Below, one piece after another: positions 34,915 to 46,424 of a stretch of DNA of 64,000 nucleotides (position 1 is its first letter; each line of letters starts with the position of its first letter). This DNA comes from Stereocaulon alpinum. Its lineage: Eukaryota; Ascomycota; Lecanoromycetes; Lecanorales; Stereocaulaceae. Both the position numbers and the translations under genes were made by a program. The DNA is taken from positions 124,001 through 188,000 of the forward strand of contig JAEUBA010000038.1 of assembly GCA_018257865.1 (NCBI GenBank), written 5' to 3'. The notes beneath the pieces are model-generated. The model saw only the letters and a list, made by a program, of their open reading frames with translations, had not been told where the DNA came from and ran no database searches.

Positions 34915-37900
34915 ATGTTGAAGGTCACGTCAGCCGTGCTCGCTGCTTCAGCGCTATTCACAACGTCATCCCTAGGCGTCCGTCTCCATGGACGTGACAT
35001 TAATGAGCCTCTCCTAGACTCTTATGACTACATCGTTGTCGGCTGTGGTATCAGCGGGCTCGTGGTTACAAATCGTCTCTCCGAGATATCATCAAGAACC
35101 GTCCTCTGCATCGAAGCTGGCGAAGCGTAAGTTCCTGCCACCTCCTAGTTGCCTTCAATGCTCACATATTCAGTGATCACTATGAAGCAGTCATCCAGGA
35201 TCCAGTCTATGTCGGAGCTGACATTGGTGGCATCTACGACTGGGATCTAGAGACGGTGCCCCAGACACAGCTCGATGGCAACACCCGAGCAATGCCACAA
35301 GGTAAGGTACTTGGCGGCGGTAGCATTCTCAATGCTATGTGCTGGAATCGAGGCGGATCCGACGACTTCAACGCTTGGGAAGCTCTCGGAAACCCTGGCT
35401 GGGGCTGGGACGGGATTCTACCATACTTTATGAAGGTGAAAGCCTCCTCTCTCAAATTGCGAACAGGACTTACAGTACCAACAGAGCGAAACATACACTC
35501 CTGTCTCTTCGGAAGAGATCGCAGGAGAATACTCCATCCACTACAACCCTGCTGTTCATGGCACCTCTGGGCCTGTCCAAGTCAGCTACCCTAGATATTT
35601 CTATCCTCAATCTAGTAGGTCTTGAATCCCTTTACGACTACCGTCTAGTTGACCGCGCTAGTCAATCTATTTGCCGGGATGAACCTCCTGGGGTTGCCTA
35701 CACAATTTGATCCCAACGACGGAACTTCTGCAGGCCCTGCCTTTGTACCTACCGACCTCGAGCCGAACAATCAGACCCGCTCTGATGCTCGTCGTACCTA
35801 TTTCGACCCTTACGTGGGCAGAAGCAATTTCCACGTTATCACCGGACAACACGTGACTCGTATCCTGATCGATGGCGTGAGTAGCAACCATGCAGTTAGT
35901 AACCCAACAGCCGGAGGCAACACCAATGGCAATGGACCTTCCTCAGGGGATAACAATGGGTTCGGTTTTGGGCCTGCCGGAAGCACACCACCTCTGCCGG
36001 GTAAGAGGTTCGCTCGTTCTACAAGCAGTCAAGATCCTCGTACTGCTAGCCGTAGAGTTACTGGCGTTGAGGTATGTGAAGCGCTCTTTCGGCTTGAGAT
36101 TGACTAATGATATCGAGTTTGCATCCAACGCCACAGCAGCACGTCGAACCGTATTCGCTAGGCGAGAGGTCATCATTGCTGCCGGTGCATTACACTCTGC
36201 CCAGCTTCTTCAGCTCTCTGGTATAGGACCCTCCTCATTGTTGGCTGAGTTCAAGATACCTATGGCTCTCGATCTCCCTGGTGTTGGCAACAATCTTCAA
36301 GACCATTGCCTTGTGGGCACCTTCTACCCATGTAAGCTGAAGTGGATCGAGGATGTGTCGCTACTATACTAAATTCTGCTTCAAGATAACAACGCCAGCT
36401 ACCCATCTCCAACCGAGCTCACTACGAATGCAACATACAACGCAGAGGCTGAACAAGAATATGATACTGACAAGACTGGTAAGTAACAGCAGTGCGGACT
36501 CCGTGTGGCTTCCTGCTGAAGTGTTCAGGACCCTGGACTGCTGGATCTCCAAACGCTTTGGCTTTCAATCCTTTACCGTTGATCACCAACAATTCAGCGA
36601 GCATCCTAGCCAATGCTAGCAACCAAGTTCCAACGGAGTATCTTGTGGCTGGACTAGATCCAACGATCATCGCAGGCTTCATTGTACAGAAGCAGTCTCT
36701 AGCAAGAAGATTAGCAGAAAATACTGTAGCTGCTTATGAAATCATCAACAATAACGCCGGCAGTTTAACAGTATCCGTCATGCATCCATTCTCCAGAGGC
36801 ACCTGCTACATCCAGTCTGCCGATCCATTCCAGCCGCCTGCAATCGACCCGAGGTGGCTGACCAACCCTGTGGACCGTCAGGTTCTCATCGAGGCCTTGT
36901 TGTTCAATCGACGGATCCTAGCAACTCCCCCAATGCTCGAATTGCAACCCGCTCAGTTCGTACCTCCAGTTGATGCCGATGACGACGCCATCAACCAAAT
37001 AATCAACAACGGTATTAGAACTGAATTTCATCCAAGCGGAACACTGGCCATGCTGCCGCTCGAACTGGGCGGAGTCGTGGACTCGCACCTCCGAGTCTGG
37101 GGCACCCAGAATCTGAGGGTAGTTGACGCTGGCATCTTCCCAGTCATACCAGCCGCTCATTTGCAGGCAGTGGTGTACGGAGTGGCGGAGAAGGTGCGGT
37201 ACCGACTACTCCTTAAGAGTTAGAATGTCATACTGACACTATACCAAAGGCAGCCGATATCATTAAGGCAGATAACCTACCAGCATACAATCCACCGTCC
37301 TCATCTACGTCTTCAACATTATCCGCAAATTCCACGTTACGATTTTCTGCCACAGGTTCTGCGGGTTTGTCCCAGAACGTATCCGCAAGCTCGTACCCAA
37401 GCCCATCTGTCAACGCAACGACAAGTCTTCGTTCAAGTATACCATCTAAGATCACCACGAGAATCCTTTCACATAGCTCAGTGGTACCAAGCACTTCTAC
37501 ATCAGCGCTGGCTTCAACTCCATCAGCCCTTTCCGTAGCGTCGACGGCTGTCGTCAACTCTCTCCGTTCGACGCCGTCTCCTACCGTCACTGAGGACTCG
37601 CGGTCACAGACACTTACAGATTCTGCGACGATCATTAGCCAAAGCAATACTGCAAGTCCAATGCGCACATCGACTACTTCCACCAGTGCGACGATCTCTC
37701 TTCCAGGAGCAACAGCTATGACAAGCTCAGTAGCGTCAAGCCCTGCTGAGACAGTCATAGTTGTTACCAAAACACTACCCTCAACTTTGCCTGCATTGCT
37801 GTCCTCCCTTGACACTGCAAGAAAGTCAGAAGTGCTCCCTACGTCAAGGGAGTCGTCCTCCCAAGCAGATCAGAATCCTCAGTCGTATTTGCCTTTCCCA

Positions 37901-38137
37901 CCGCCAGGCTTGTCCTCACATGAAAAGTTGAGTACATCAGTGGTTGGTATTTTGACGTCTGCCGGGTTACCATATCCTGTCGCGGCTTCTCTGGTGCCCG
38001 TTATTATTGGGAATCCTCCTGAAGCCAGCGTTGGTGCGTCAGGGCCACCTGATACGACGCAAATGCAGCAGCAGGAAATGAGGGCGGCCATGGAGGCATT
38101 CATGAAATGGCTTTTGAACTATTTCCAACTGGGATAA
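34915..38137 (+). CDS. Secreted GMC (FAD) oxidoreductase with long Ser/Thr-rich tail
   Basis: Flavin-dependent alcohol/aldehyde oxidase or dehydrogenase family; substrate unknown. Eight exons: 34915-35126, 35174-35435, 35476-35614, 35662-36071, 36118-36331, 36386-36478, 36529-37193 and 37250-38137, 960 aa. A signal peptide (MLKVTSAVLAASALFTTSSL) is followed by the FAD-binding YIVVGCGISGLVV, GKVLGGGSILNAM, GALHSAQLLQLSGIGP, FHPSGTLAM and VVDAGIFPVIPAAHLQA with the active-site His. Splicing at 37193/37250 continues the typical end GVAEKAADIIKAD, where skipping that intron would stop at 37223. After it comes a tail of about 285 residues rich in Ser, Thr and Ala, likely O-glycosylated. The tail ends EAFMKWLLNYFQLG, not a GPI signal. 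Ligand-like Asn/Gly insert at GGNTNGNGPSSGDNN. Confidence 0.88.
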
Positions 38138-38561
38138 GATGCCGGAGCAATGCAGATAGCGTGGAGTCCCGTTCCAATGTTTCTTGTTTGATCTCTATGA
38201 AGGATATGGCTGTTGCTAGAGTATTTTGGCTTCCGGAGGATTGCTTGGGTCATCATCGCACTATAGACTAAGTTGCTACATCAAGATAGACACGCCTGAT
38301 ACCGTAATACAAGACGATTTGCACATAAAAGTTTGTATTCTGCGAGGCTGATCTTTCGAAAACACTTAGGTTATGCCAGCTACATATTTACTATCCCAAT
38401 TCGCCACCTGCATCATAGGGCTGAGGGTTAAAGCCCACTCTATCCATTGGTCACTGACTATCGCGATTAGACTACCTCTGCACCACATCCTATGACAGTA
38501 AAAGTTACGAAATCCATTCTCCCAACCACTGGAGATAAAGAAATGGGTATCCTCCCCCCAG
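38138..38561. promoter_or_regulatory. Spacer between GMC oxidoreductase and PflX-like gene
   Basis: 424 bases; no gene. It should include the GMC 3' UTR and the promoter of the next gene. The last 50 bases turn C-rich. Confidence 0.4.
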
Positions 38562-39896
38562 ATGCCTCTACTGGCCAAGCACCTCCTCCGCCCACTCCTC
38601 ACTAAACGCCCTCCCACTCAACTCCGCCATCTCCACCTCGCCCCACCCTTCCTCCTAGATGACTACACCCCCCGCTACCTCTCCCTCTCTGCCACCTCCG
38701 CCTCCCAAAAACGTGCCGCAGCCTACGCGCACCTTAGGAATTGCAACCTCTGTCCGCGTCTTTGCGGCGTGAATCGATATGAGCGCACGGGGTATTGTTT
38801 GATTGGGGCGGAGAAGGTTAAGGTCGATAGTATTGCGCCGCATTTTGGGGAAGAGCCTTGTACGTCTATTCTGGGAGGGGGTGGTTTGGAGGGTTGGTAG
38901 TGCGGGAGAGTGCTGATGGGGATATGCTGCAGGTATACAGGGACATAGTGGGAGTGGGAGTGTTTTTTTTAGTGGGTGTAATTTGCGGTGTTGTTTTTGT
39001 CAGAATTGGGAGATTGCGCATCGCAGGAGTGGGTTTGATGTTACGCCTGTGGAGCTGGTATGTATGCTCTTGCACATGGTCCCTACCTCTTTGGAGTTGC
39101 GAGAGATTCGGCTTGGGTTCTTGCTCCCATGAGATGTCTTGTTGCTCAATTGGTTTGTGGGAAGGGTGCTGACTCTCTCATTGTCTAGGCGGAGTGGTAT
39201 GTGAAATTACAGGATGTGGGGGGCGTGCATAATGTCAATCTCGTTACTCCTGAGCACGTAGTTCCTCAAGTTGTTCTAAGTATATTAGCGGCCAGAGACT
39301 TGGGTTTGAAGGTACCTATTGTTTACAACACATCGGCGTTTGACTCGCTGGAGAGCTTGGAGCTGCTGGATGGATTGGTGGATATATATCTACCTGACTT
39401 CAAGGTGTGGAGCGCTGTGACATCCAAGAATTTGTTGAAGGCAGATGATTACGCTAGTGTTGCCAAGGAAAGTATTAAAAAGATGTACGCGCAGGTCGGT
39501 GATCTCTGTTTCACGGCTGATGGGATTGCGAAGAAGGGTGTTTTACTTCGGCATTTGGTCATGCCTGGGATGCAAGCTGAAGGCAAAGAGATTATGCGGT
39601 GGTTGGGGTGTAATGTCTCGAAAGACCTCTTTGTCAACATTATGGAGCAGTATCATCCTGATGCTCATGTTGGGAAGCCGCCGAGGTCCGCCAAGGGGCC
39701 GTCCGGCGCCGAGTCGCCCGAAAGGGCAAGTGTTACTGGACCTGGAGGGGTTCCACCTTCGTCTACTCCGGCAAGGTACAGCGAGATCAACAGGCCTGTC
39801 ACTGGAGAAGAAGTGTCTAGTGTTCGCATAGCAGCTGAAAAAGCCGGGCTCTGGAGATTTGTCGATGCACCACGACATGCAGGTTTCAGTCTCTGA
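38562..39896 (+). CDS. PflX-like radical SAM protein
   Basis: Radical S-adenosylmethionine enzyme of the PflX / putative pyruvate formate-lyase activase type; the true substrate in fungi is unknown. Exons 38562-38859, 38933-39057 and 39189-39896 give 376 aa. The signature CxxxCxxC appears as SGCNLRCCFCQNWE (Cys 115, 119, 122), preceded by an outer Cys set in CNLCPRLCGVNR. Further family segments are VNLVTPEHVVPQV, VPIVYNTSAFDS and LPDFKVW. The Arg/Leu/His-rich N-terminus (MPLLAKHLLRPLLTKRPP) looks like a mitochondrial presequence. Before the C-terminus lies a Pro/Ser/Gly-rich insert of about 30 residues (GKPPRSAKGPSGAESPERAS). No glycyl-radical enzyme is nearby. Confidence 0.88.
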
Positions 39897-41230
39897 GACC
39901 CGTCGGAGTCTCGTCGATGGCAACTGCCTTGGGCTTGAATGGGTTAAGCAGTCCGCAGTTGAAACTGGATACTGAGATCATGACGAGCAACGAGTGGACC
40001 ATGTTCAATAGGGAGCTTTTTCGTCAACGAGAAGTAAACGAAGTAAACGAAGTGATGGAGTTGTGGGGTTCCCTCCCAACCAAAGATGCATATTGTCAAA
40101 CAAACACCTTCTCGTCTCCACAATACGTGGTTTCATTGCTTCTTGTTCTGCCAGTTCTCGTGGTCCCAGATTCCATGTAGCCTAAAAATCGGCCGGACGA
40201 AACTCCTATGTGACCTCTGTCGTTGCATTTGGTGCTCTGCAATCCCCCAATTTGCGGACTGAAATGAATCCAAGCCCATGGATTAGGGCAGTTTCATTCA
40301 CGAGCATCTGCTATTGCCAACGTGGTATCTAGAAACAGACGTTGATAGTTTCAGAGAGCTAGATGATCTGCCATTGCTTGGCTCACACTCGTTGACTGTC
40401 AAACACACTGCAATATACAATGTACTCGAACGTCACGCCAAGCTTAGTGAAATACGATTTGTCGTACTCTCCCCTTGCTCCCCTAATGACTCAGCAAAGC
40501 CCAGGAGAAGGATCCGGCAGCGAAGGATTCCTTATCATGCACTTGATTCTGTCACCCTGCATCGAAGGATTCCTTAGCGCCAAGACTTGGGGCGGGACTA
40601 ACATCGTCATTATTGCCAGGAATCGAACTGCATGCGCGGGAAAACAGCTTTCTGTTGCGAGAATGTCAGAGCCATGTTGGTGGGAACACGACGTTTCAAT
40701 CCAAGCCATTCGCAATGGTTACTACTTCTGTCTCTTGCGTGTCGGGAATCCTGCTTCTCAAGATCTCGGTTTCATGAGATGTTCGGTGATGGAACAAGTT
40801 TCCACATGCAGGGCGTGTTGTTGGCTTGCAGTCATGCAAAATAACCGAGTACAGCTGCAGCTCCTGACCCCTCACTTTCCTCCAAATCGTGATGATTGGG
40901 TACGAACAACGTTTGGCTGAAGCGCACCGCTCTTCTTTCGTCATTAGGCATATTTCTTCGAATCCTACCGACAGAGAGCGATATGCGAAAAAGAACAAAG
41001 GTGCCGCGCGCGGCAAGATGATTTGGTAGTTCAAGCAAGGCACACACCACCCACACGATGACAATCCACAGTGCAGTGCATCAAGATTCAATCACGTTAC
41101 AATTACTCTGTGTCAGCATTGCTGTCCTCGTGGCAAGAGTTTGGCGGCACAGGAATAAAGCCATCCCTCTCCCGCCAGCCATCGGCGGAGCGGCTCGTCA
41201 GAAAGGTAGCCCTAACCATGACATCTTTCC

Positions 41231-41260
41231 GTTTCCGTTTCTGTTTCTGTTTCTGTTTCC
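41231..41260 (+). repeat. Hexamer microsatellite GTTTCY x5
   Basis: Five adjacent units of GTTTCC or GTTTCT, in non-coding DNA. Confidence 0.9.
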
Positions 41261-41415
41261 CTTTACTGTCGTTGTCGCCCGGGGACGTTGAGGCGCATAA
41301 CGCATCGACCACCTGCTGCGCATCATCTTCGATTAATTCTGACTAATATGCTATTAATGGTGATGATGTGGCAGGGATACTAGCGATTAGATGCGTCAAG
41401 CACATGAGGGCTACT

Positions 41416-41605
41416 GCAGCACCGGCTACTCCGCACATTGGTGCAGCACCGGCCAACAGCGCTCTGCTTTTGCGAGGGACTAGAACAGGCCGAAAACGTC
41501 ATTATCAATGTTCCCTGCACCGGTACTTCTGCTACCCCCTTAGAATAGCACTGACGCAACGTATTCGCATGCAGAGAGCTCAAGCCAGGACTGCAGCAGC
41601 ACCGG
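41416..41605 (+). repeat. Dispersed GCAGCACCGG copies
   Basis: The 10-mer GCAGCACCGG occurs at 41416, 41443 and 41596 on the + strand, with a shorter TGCACCGG near 41517. Non-coding; origin unknown. Confidence 0.7.
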
Positions 41606-42308
41606 TAAGCTTTCGCCTTATACAACTCTAACTGCTTCTGAGGTCGGTCGAATGATGGAATGCCTGGGCAAACACGTGGCTGGCAGGCGTCTTAGTATCT
41701 CGCTAACGACGTTGCCGTAACGCTTGGGAGGAACGGCGTCGGGGGAACATTAGGATCGGCAAATGAATGGTCGAAGAACAGCAAATGAGAAAGGCTGGTG
41801 GAAGGTTCCGATGCGTCTTAGCTGCTTTGAGTACGGGATCACCGGTGGGATAACTTAGTGTTGGGCATTATTGGTGCATCCTATTGAGTAGGATATTATC
41901 ATTTGCTTCTGCCCTTTCCTAACGGACCATTTCCACACTCCTCACAGACTGGACTGGGATATCACCATCAATTCTTTGACGATAGAAGACAGTCTTATAT
42001 ATTCATTTGTAACAATGCTATAACGTCCTTCTTGTATTGGTCTCCCTTGCTGGCAATTCGGGGTCTAATCTAAAAATCCTTCCCCACATCCTACCTTAGG
42101 ACGTAACCCTCGACCCGCCCACAAGCGTTCCCTCCCACACAACCTTCATTCACTTCCAACCACGATTCATGATTGAGAACGAGTATGCATTGATGACCTG
42201 ACGATATATACGAACTTTACGCTTCTACACTTCCGCCCACTCTACGCAATCATTCCACAAATCGCTCACTACGCCCAATCGATTCCTTACTTTACTGGCT
42301 ACAACCGT

Positions 42309-43412
42309 ATGGCTTCAGTCACACCTCTCGAAAGCTTCACCCACCTCACAGACCATCTACCCTCATGGTTGACCAAAATTGACGAGCTCACTGTCCAAGT
42401 GGCTGAGCAAAACGCCCGGTTCATCCGAGCATCACAATTCAGCGATCACATAATACAACGAAAGCACAACTCCACCGAGTCCCTACGACCCAATGACAAT
42501 GACAACGGCGTCCCCGACCCTCCCTCAGACCGGGCCGTTGTCGATGTCCCTACAGACATCTACAACCCTCCGAATCCCTCGTACAAATGCATCTCTGGTG
42601 TCTCGCGTCCAAAAATAGCTGGCACTGCAAATGCACACCTCATACAAGAACTTAAACGGAAGCGGAAGCCAGGCTCAGATGCCCATTCCGCCGCCTCCGG
42701 CCGTCCTCGCTACCGTACCAAATCAATGGTTGTAGTGTACTACGATGGTGCCATACAAGATGCCTTCGAGAACATTGTCCGATCCGTTGCCGGAGCACGC
42801 AACAACTTACGCAAGGGCAAAGTCACTGCAAACTTCAAGACACGTATGGCTTCTATGGGGCTCGAGGACAATCCATTTTCTGTCGGTGGGGAGTTTGCAA
42901 TGCTAAATCCAAAGATGATGAGGGGTGGGTTCACTCGGACTAGGATGAGCCCGGATCTTGATGGATCTAAAGGAGCGAAGCTGGGGGGCTTTGACGATGC
43001 GGATAGAGACCTCGAGGCTGTTCAGAATCTGTGCGAGGTCGGTGCACATCAATTTTTAAGGGAGGGGGATTGCAGGCTTGAAATTGAGGGTATGAGGAAG
43101 AATCTTCAGCATGTGCTTGAAATTGCCGAAAAGGAGGTTGAGAGACTGACTTTAGAGGAGGAGAAGGAGAAGAAGGCGAAAAGACACGAGACTGAGATTG
43201 AGAACAAGGAGGAAATGGCGGTCGAGCAACCAAAAGAGGGTACGCCTATGGTGCATATAGATGAGAAGAAGCTGGAGCCGTCGATCGAGATGTCACCGCC
43301 CGTTAAAGAAATCAATTTTACAGGGACTGGAACAATTGAGGTTGATGATGGGTCTGACACAGAGTCAGTGCATATTGATCTGTCAGCCTTTCGGAGGACC
43401 AGAAGACTCTGA
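42309..43412 (+). CDS. Hypothetical fungal protein, 367 aa
   Basis: Not recognised by function. Single exon starting MASVTPLESF after a C/A-rich leader. An N-terminal helix (WLTKIDELTVQVAEQNARFI) is followed by a Pro/Asp-rich linker. The most conserved-looking block is RYRTKSMVVVYYDGAIQDAF then ENIVRSVAGARNNLRKGK. A charged helix (VLEIAEKEVERLTLEEEKEK) and an acidic end with VEVDDGS-like IEVDDGSDTESVHIDLS, reminiscent of a SUMO-interacting or CK2-site tail, complete it. The codon choice shifts from C-ending to G/T-ending at about 42860. Confidence 0.75.
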   Translation: MASVTPLESFTHLTDHLPSWLTKIDELTVQVAEQNARFIRASQFSDHIIQRKHNSTESLRPNDNDNGVPDPPSDRAVVDVPTDIYNPPNPSYKCISGVSRPKIAGTANAHLIQELKRKRKPGSDAHSAASGRPRYRTKSMVVVYYDGAIQDAFENIVRSVAGARNNLRKGKVTANFKTRMASMGLEDNPFSVGGEFAMLNPKMMRGGFTRTRMSPDLDGSKGAKLGGFDDADRDLEAVQNLCEVGAHQFLREGDCRLEIEGMRKNLQHVLEIAEKEVERLTLEEEKEKKAKRHETEIENKEEMAVEQPKEGTPMVHIDEKKLEPSIEMSPPVKEINFTGTGTIEVDDGSDTESVHIDLSAFRRTRRL

Positions 43413-44265
43413 TATTCTTCGCTACAGGGACTCCGTAATTGGGCACTGCATCTTCGTGTGGCTCAGTATCTGGTATATCTGGACACTCTTTAGCGCTTAG
43501 CGTTTACATTCCATCACGAGCGGCATGAGTGTTCGGTGGGTGCATCGTCGAGCAAGCGGCTAACATGATATTGAGTGGCTCATCAGCGTTGGCGCTGTGT
43601 GGGGCAAGGCTCTGCCGAAATCAAGCGCAGAGCATGAGAGCGATGAGCTTAAAGATTGTTGCAAATCAGGTGACAACGTGCTTCCTACATGCTGTGAATA
43701 ATGCGAAGTGAAGAGAACGCGCGCTGTTGTTGATCTGATGCCCTAATCCAGCGATTCCCAGCCCGGCCAAGTGAGTTCTTAAGATTCACTTCATTACTAG
43801 TGAACAATCATCCCACTTCTGTCCCAACTCCCGCACATCTCAGCCTTTTTCATTCACCTCATCAGCCTTCAATCTTGGAAGCATCGGGATTGAGGCTTCG
43901 GCCATTCAATTGGCGTTCCTAGATCTAAAAAAAAATCGTGAAACAGCAGCCCACTACAAACAATTCCCTTCGTCGACCTCGAAACCTCAATTGCACCGGA
44001 AAAGCCACTCGACGACAAAGCCAGCCATTGCAATCCCAAGTGCTACTGCTCATATTCGAGACGACGCGTTCTTCGAAGGTCAGCAAGCTCTTGCCTACTT
44101 ACTCTCGTCACTACTGACTAGACCTTCGTCTAGGTCGTCAGCTTTGCTCCAGTCAAGGAGCCAGTCAATAGCAAGGACTTTGGAAGCTCTTCAATTGAAA
44201 ACACCCCTAGCCCGATTCCTGCTAGACGAGTATTGATTCGCATTTCGAAGCGGCACCGCACTCCC
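43413..44265. promoter_or_regulatory. Spacer with an ATG-less open frame
   Basis: 853 bases between two same-strand genes. A frame stays open to a TGA at 44234-44236 over at least 43910-44236 and translates to protein-like sequence (HIRDDAFFEGQQALAYLLSS), but I found no ATG for it. I treat it as leader/promoter of the next gene; it could be an unassigned 5' exon. Confidence 0.4.
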
Positions 44266-46424
44266 ATGCAGTCGAAACCTAAGATGACAAAGGCTGTCAA
44301 GCAGCCTCAACCAAAAAGGACACAAGTCTCCAAGGAAGAGCCGACTCTCATCAAGTCAGAGGCCAGTTGGACCATCGATACCTCCAACATTATCTCTACG
44401 TCTGCAAGAACGCGTGGACAGTTGAACAACCATGAAGTTCACGAGCCACCCAGCCCCAAACGGCGCCGGCTCTCCCGCCGACAAGGTCAGGCTCAGCCGG
44501 TCTACTCACAGAAATGGCATCCAATGGATGGTATCATGAGCCCCAAACGAGCTCTAAAGGTGAAGGCTAAGGCTTGTAGCCCCCTAAAAGCCAATGAGGT
44601 TGAGAGCGATATCTCAGATGAGCGGGATAAGATTGATGCTTATGAGGTAGACTCTGATGCACATGGAGGGGACCTACCTGAAGGAGATGAGGACAATGAG
44701 GATGATGATGAGGTCGCTCAGAGCGTTCCACGTTCTCCGAATCTTGACCGCCGTCGCTCATCTCGCACCTCACTGCGAGCCCACATTCCCAACTATGACA
44801 TGAAGTGAGCTCTCCTCCCTTACTACTTTCAATCCTCCCTGAGTCTTTCAACAGGTTTCACCCTGCATACGACAAGGCTTGCCGACCGGCAGCCGCACAA
44901 GCAGCCACGCTCAGGCAAACAGGGAGCCAGAAACCTCGAAGTACTTCCAAGGACACCAACGCCACCGTGGTCGAGGATGGGGCCGTTACCACAGGTCATG
45001 ATATTGCTGTGAACGACAAAGGTCCTACTACTGCACCATCACCTGCTCCGAAGCTTTCTTATTCGAAGATACTTTGTATCGCTATTCCTGAGCTCCCCGA
45101 GAATTCCATGCACTCTCCTGCCCGAATTCCTGAGTTCAGCAAGGCCTTACTCTCAATCCCTCCACCATGGTCCAATTTGCAGAATCCCCATGTATTTGGC
45201 GGGCATCTGGACTACCAGAAGTTGGAACCACTTGACCGGCTCATTTACAGTATACAAAAAGGAGTACCAAGCTATGGCGGTACACTACCAATGAGGTGGC
45301 AAGAAGTCAAAAGGGTGCTTTTCGATTACGGGGAGATCACTCTTGACGAGCTCAACAGCGAGGAAGCTACCGAGTGGCTCAAGGCCAGATACGATGACGT
45401 TCGACTTGGTGTCGAGGCATTCTTTGTTGTCAATGGGTCTGAACCCTCCAATAAGAATGACCGGACATTGTACCATATAGAAGGATTCGATGTATTCGAT
45501 AAACAGCGGGGCTCAAGATACTGGAAACACAGGAGGCATAGCGTGGTGAGCCCGTTTACCATGGGGGCTTCGTACCGTGAAACTGGCGAGGTCGCCGAGA
45601 CCGATAATGAGAGGGACGATCACCGAGGAAGTGACCTGCTCGACATCTACAAGGACACTGTTAATGGCGGCGCAGTCGTACCCGCAGTCCAGGCAGAAGC
45701 CTTTAAAATTCATGAAGATGATCTCGAGGGTAGTACTATTATCGACCTAACAGACGCTGGAAGTCTGGCCGAGGATAATGAACACACACTGATCGAAAAT
45801 ATGCGTGGCAAAGACGCTCTCTCATCCGAGGCGATGATGACCGACGAAGAGCTTAGCAAGCTCCTGTCACCAGTTGCCCAATATCCAGAAGAACCTCCTC
45901 TTTCACATCTACATTCGCCCTCTGCGCAGCTGATCCCAATTATTCTCAACGATGGCCAGACTGACAACGTTAACAAGAGGCCTTGCCGCGAAGCTGTAGA
46001 ATCACCACGATCAACTCAACCTTCGTTAGAGCCAAGACTTAGGGATGTAATCGAACCCATCATACGTCAATACACAGCAGCCATCAGTCGCATCGCTAGC
46101 GCTAAACCGACTGCAACAACCACATCCAAAAAGCGCAAACCAAAAGCAGACCCCCAAGCACAGGTATCAATCCACGAAGACCTCCCAGACGATACCTCAC
46201 TCATCAGACGAATCACCGCAAACAACCCACCCTCACCAGGCACAGATGTCCCGAAAGAGAACATCTACGAGAACGGCACGGTCGACCATTCAAGCCAGGT
46301 TTCTACCACAACACCTAGACATCGCCGCCAACGCGCGGTCACTACTTCGCCGATTCCGTTCCGTCATATTGCGTATAGTTCTGTTTTTGCTGGACCTGCC
46401 GGGCCGCAGTCTCTAGGCACCTAG
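44266..46424 (+). CDS. Hypothetical nuclear-type protein, 702 aa
   Basis: Not recognised. Exons 44266-44804 and 44855-46424 join across a 50-base intron inside NYDMKFHPAYDKACRP, which looks like a conserved core. The N-terminal 180 residues are Lys/Pro-rich with SPKRRRLSRRQ, a likely nuclear localisation signal, and an acidic run. A folded-looking block follows at about 290-400: LEPLDRLIYSIQKGVPSYGG, LPMRWQEVKRVLFDYGEITL and YHIEGFDVFDKQRGSRYWKH. The C-terminal 250 residues are Ser/Pro/Thr-rich and probably disordered, with a basic SKKRKPK patch. A chromatin or DNA-linked role is only suggested by composition. Confidence 0.75.

Larger units (their letters stand above)
39897..42308. other. Large gene-free region with short repeats
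   Basis: 2.4 kb with no supported gene. It contains a 14-base direct repeat CGAAGGATTCCTTA (40521 and 40563), a hexamer tract (41231-41260), and three copies of GCAGCACCGG (from 41416). The last 250 bases are C/A-rich, a typical fungal leader before the next start codon. Confidence 0.5.

Noticed and set aside
36500..37223. GMC gene ending at the TAG at 37221-37223
   Set aside because: A 56-base intron at 37194-37249 continues the family end AADIIKAD in frame, which reading through does not.
37228..37815. Minus-strand frame opposite the GMC tail
   Set aside because: It is the mirror of the Ser/Thr-rich coding tail, and the plus-strand splice into a typical GMC end is better supported.
40590..40700. 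Second tRNA T-arm-like motif (minus strand)
   Set aside because: No complementary 5' acceptor strand or anticodon stem found upstream.
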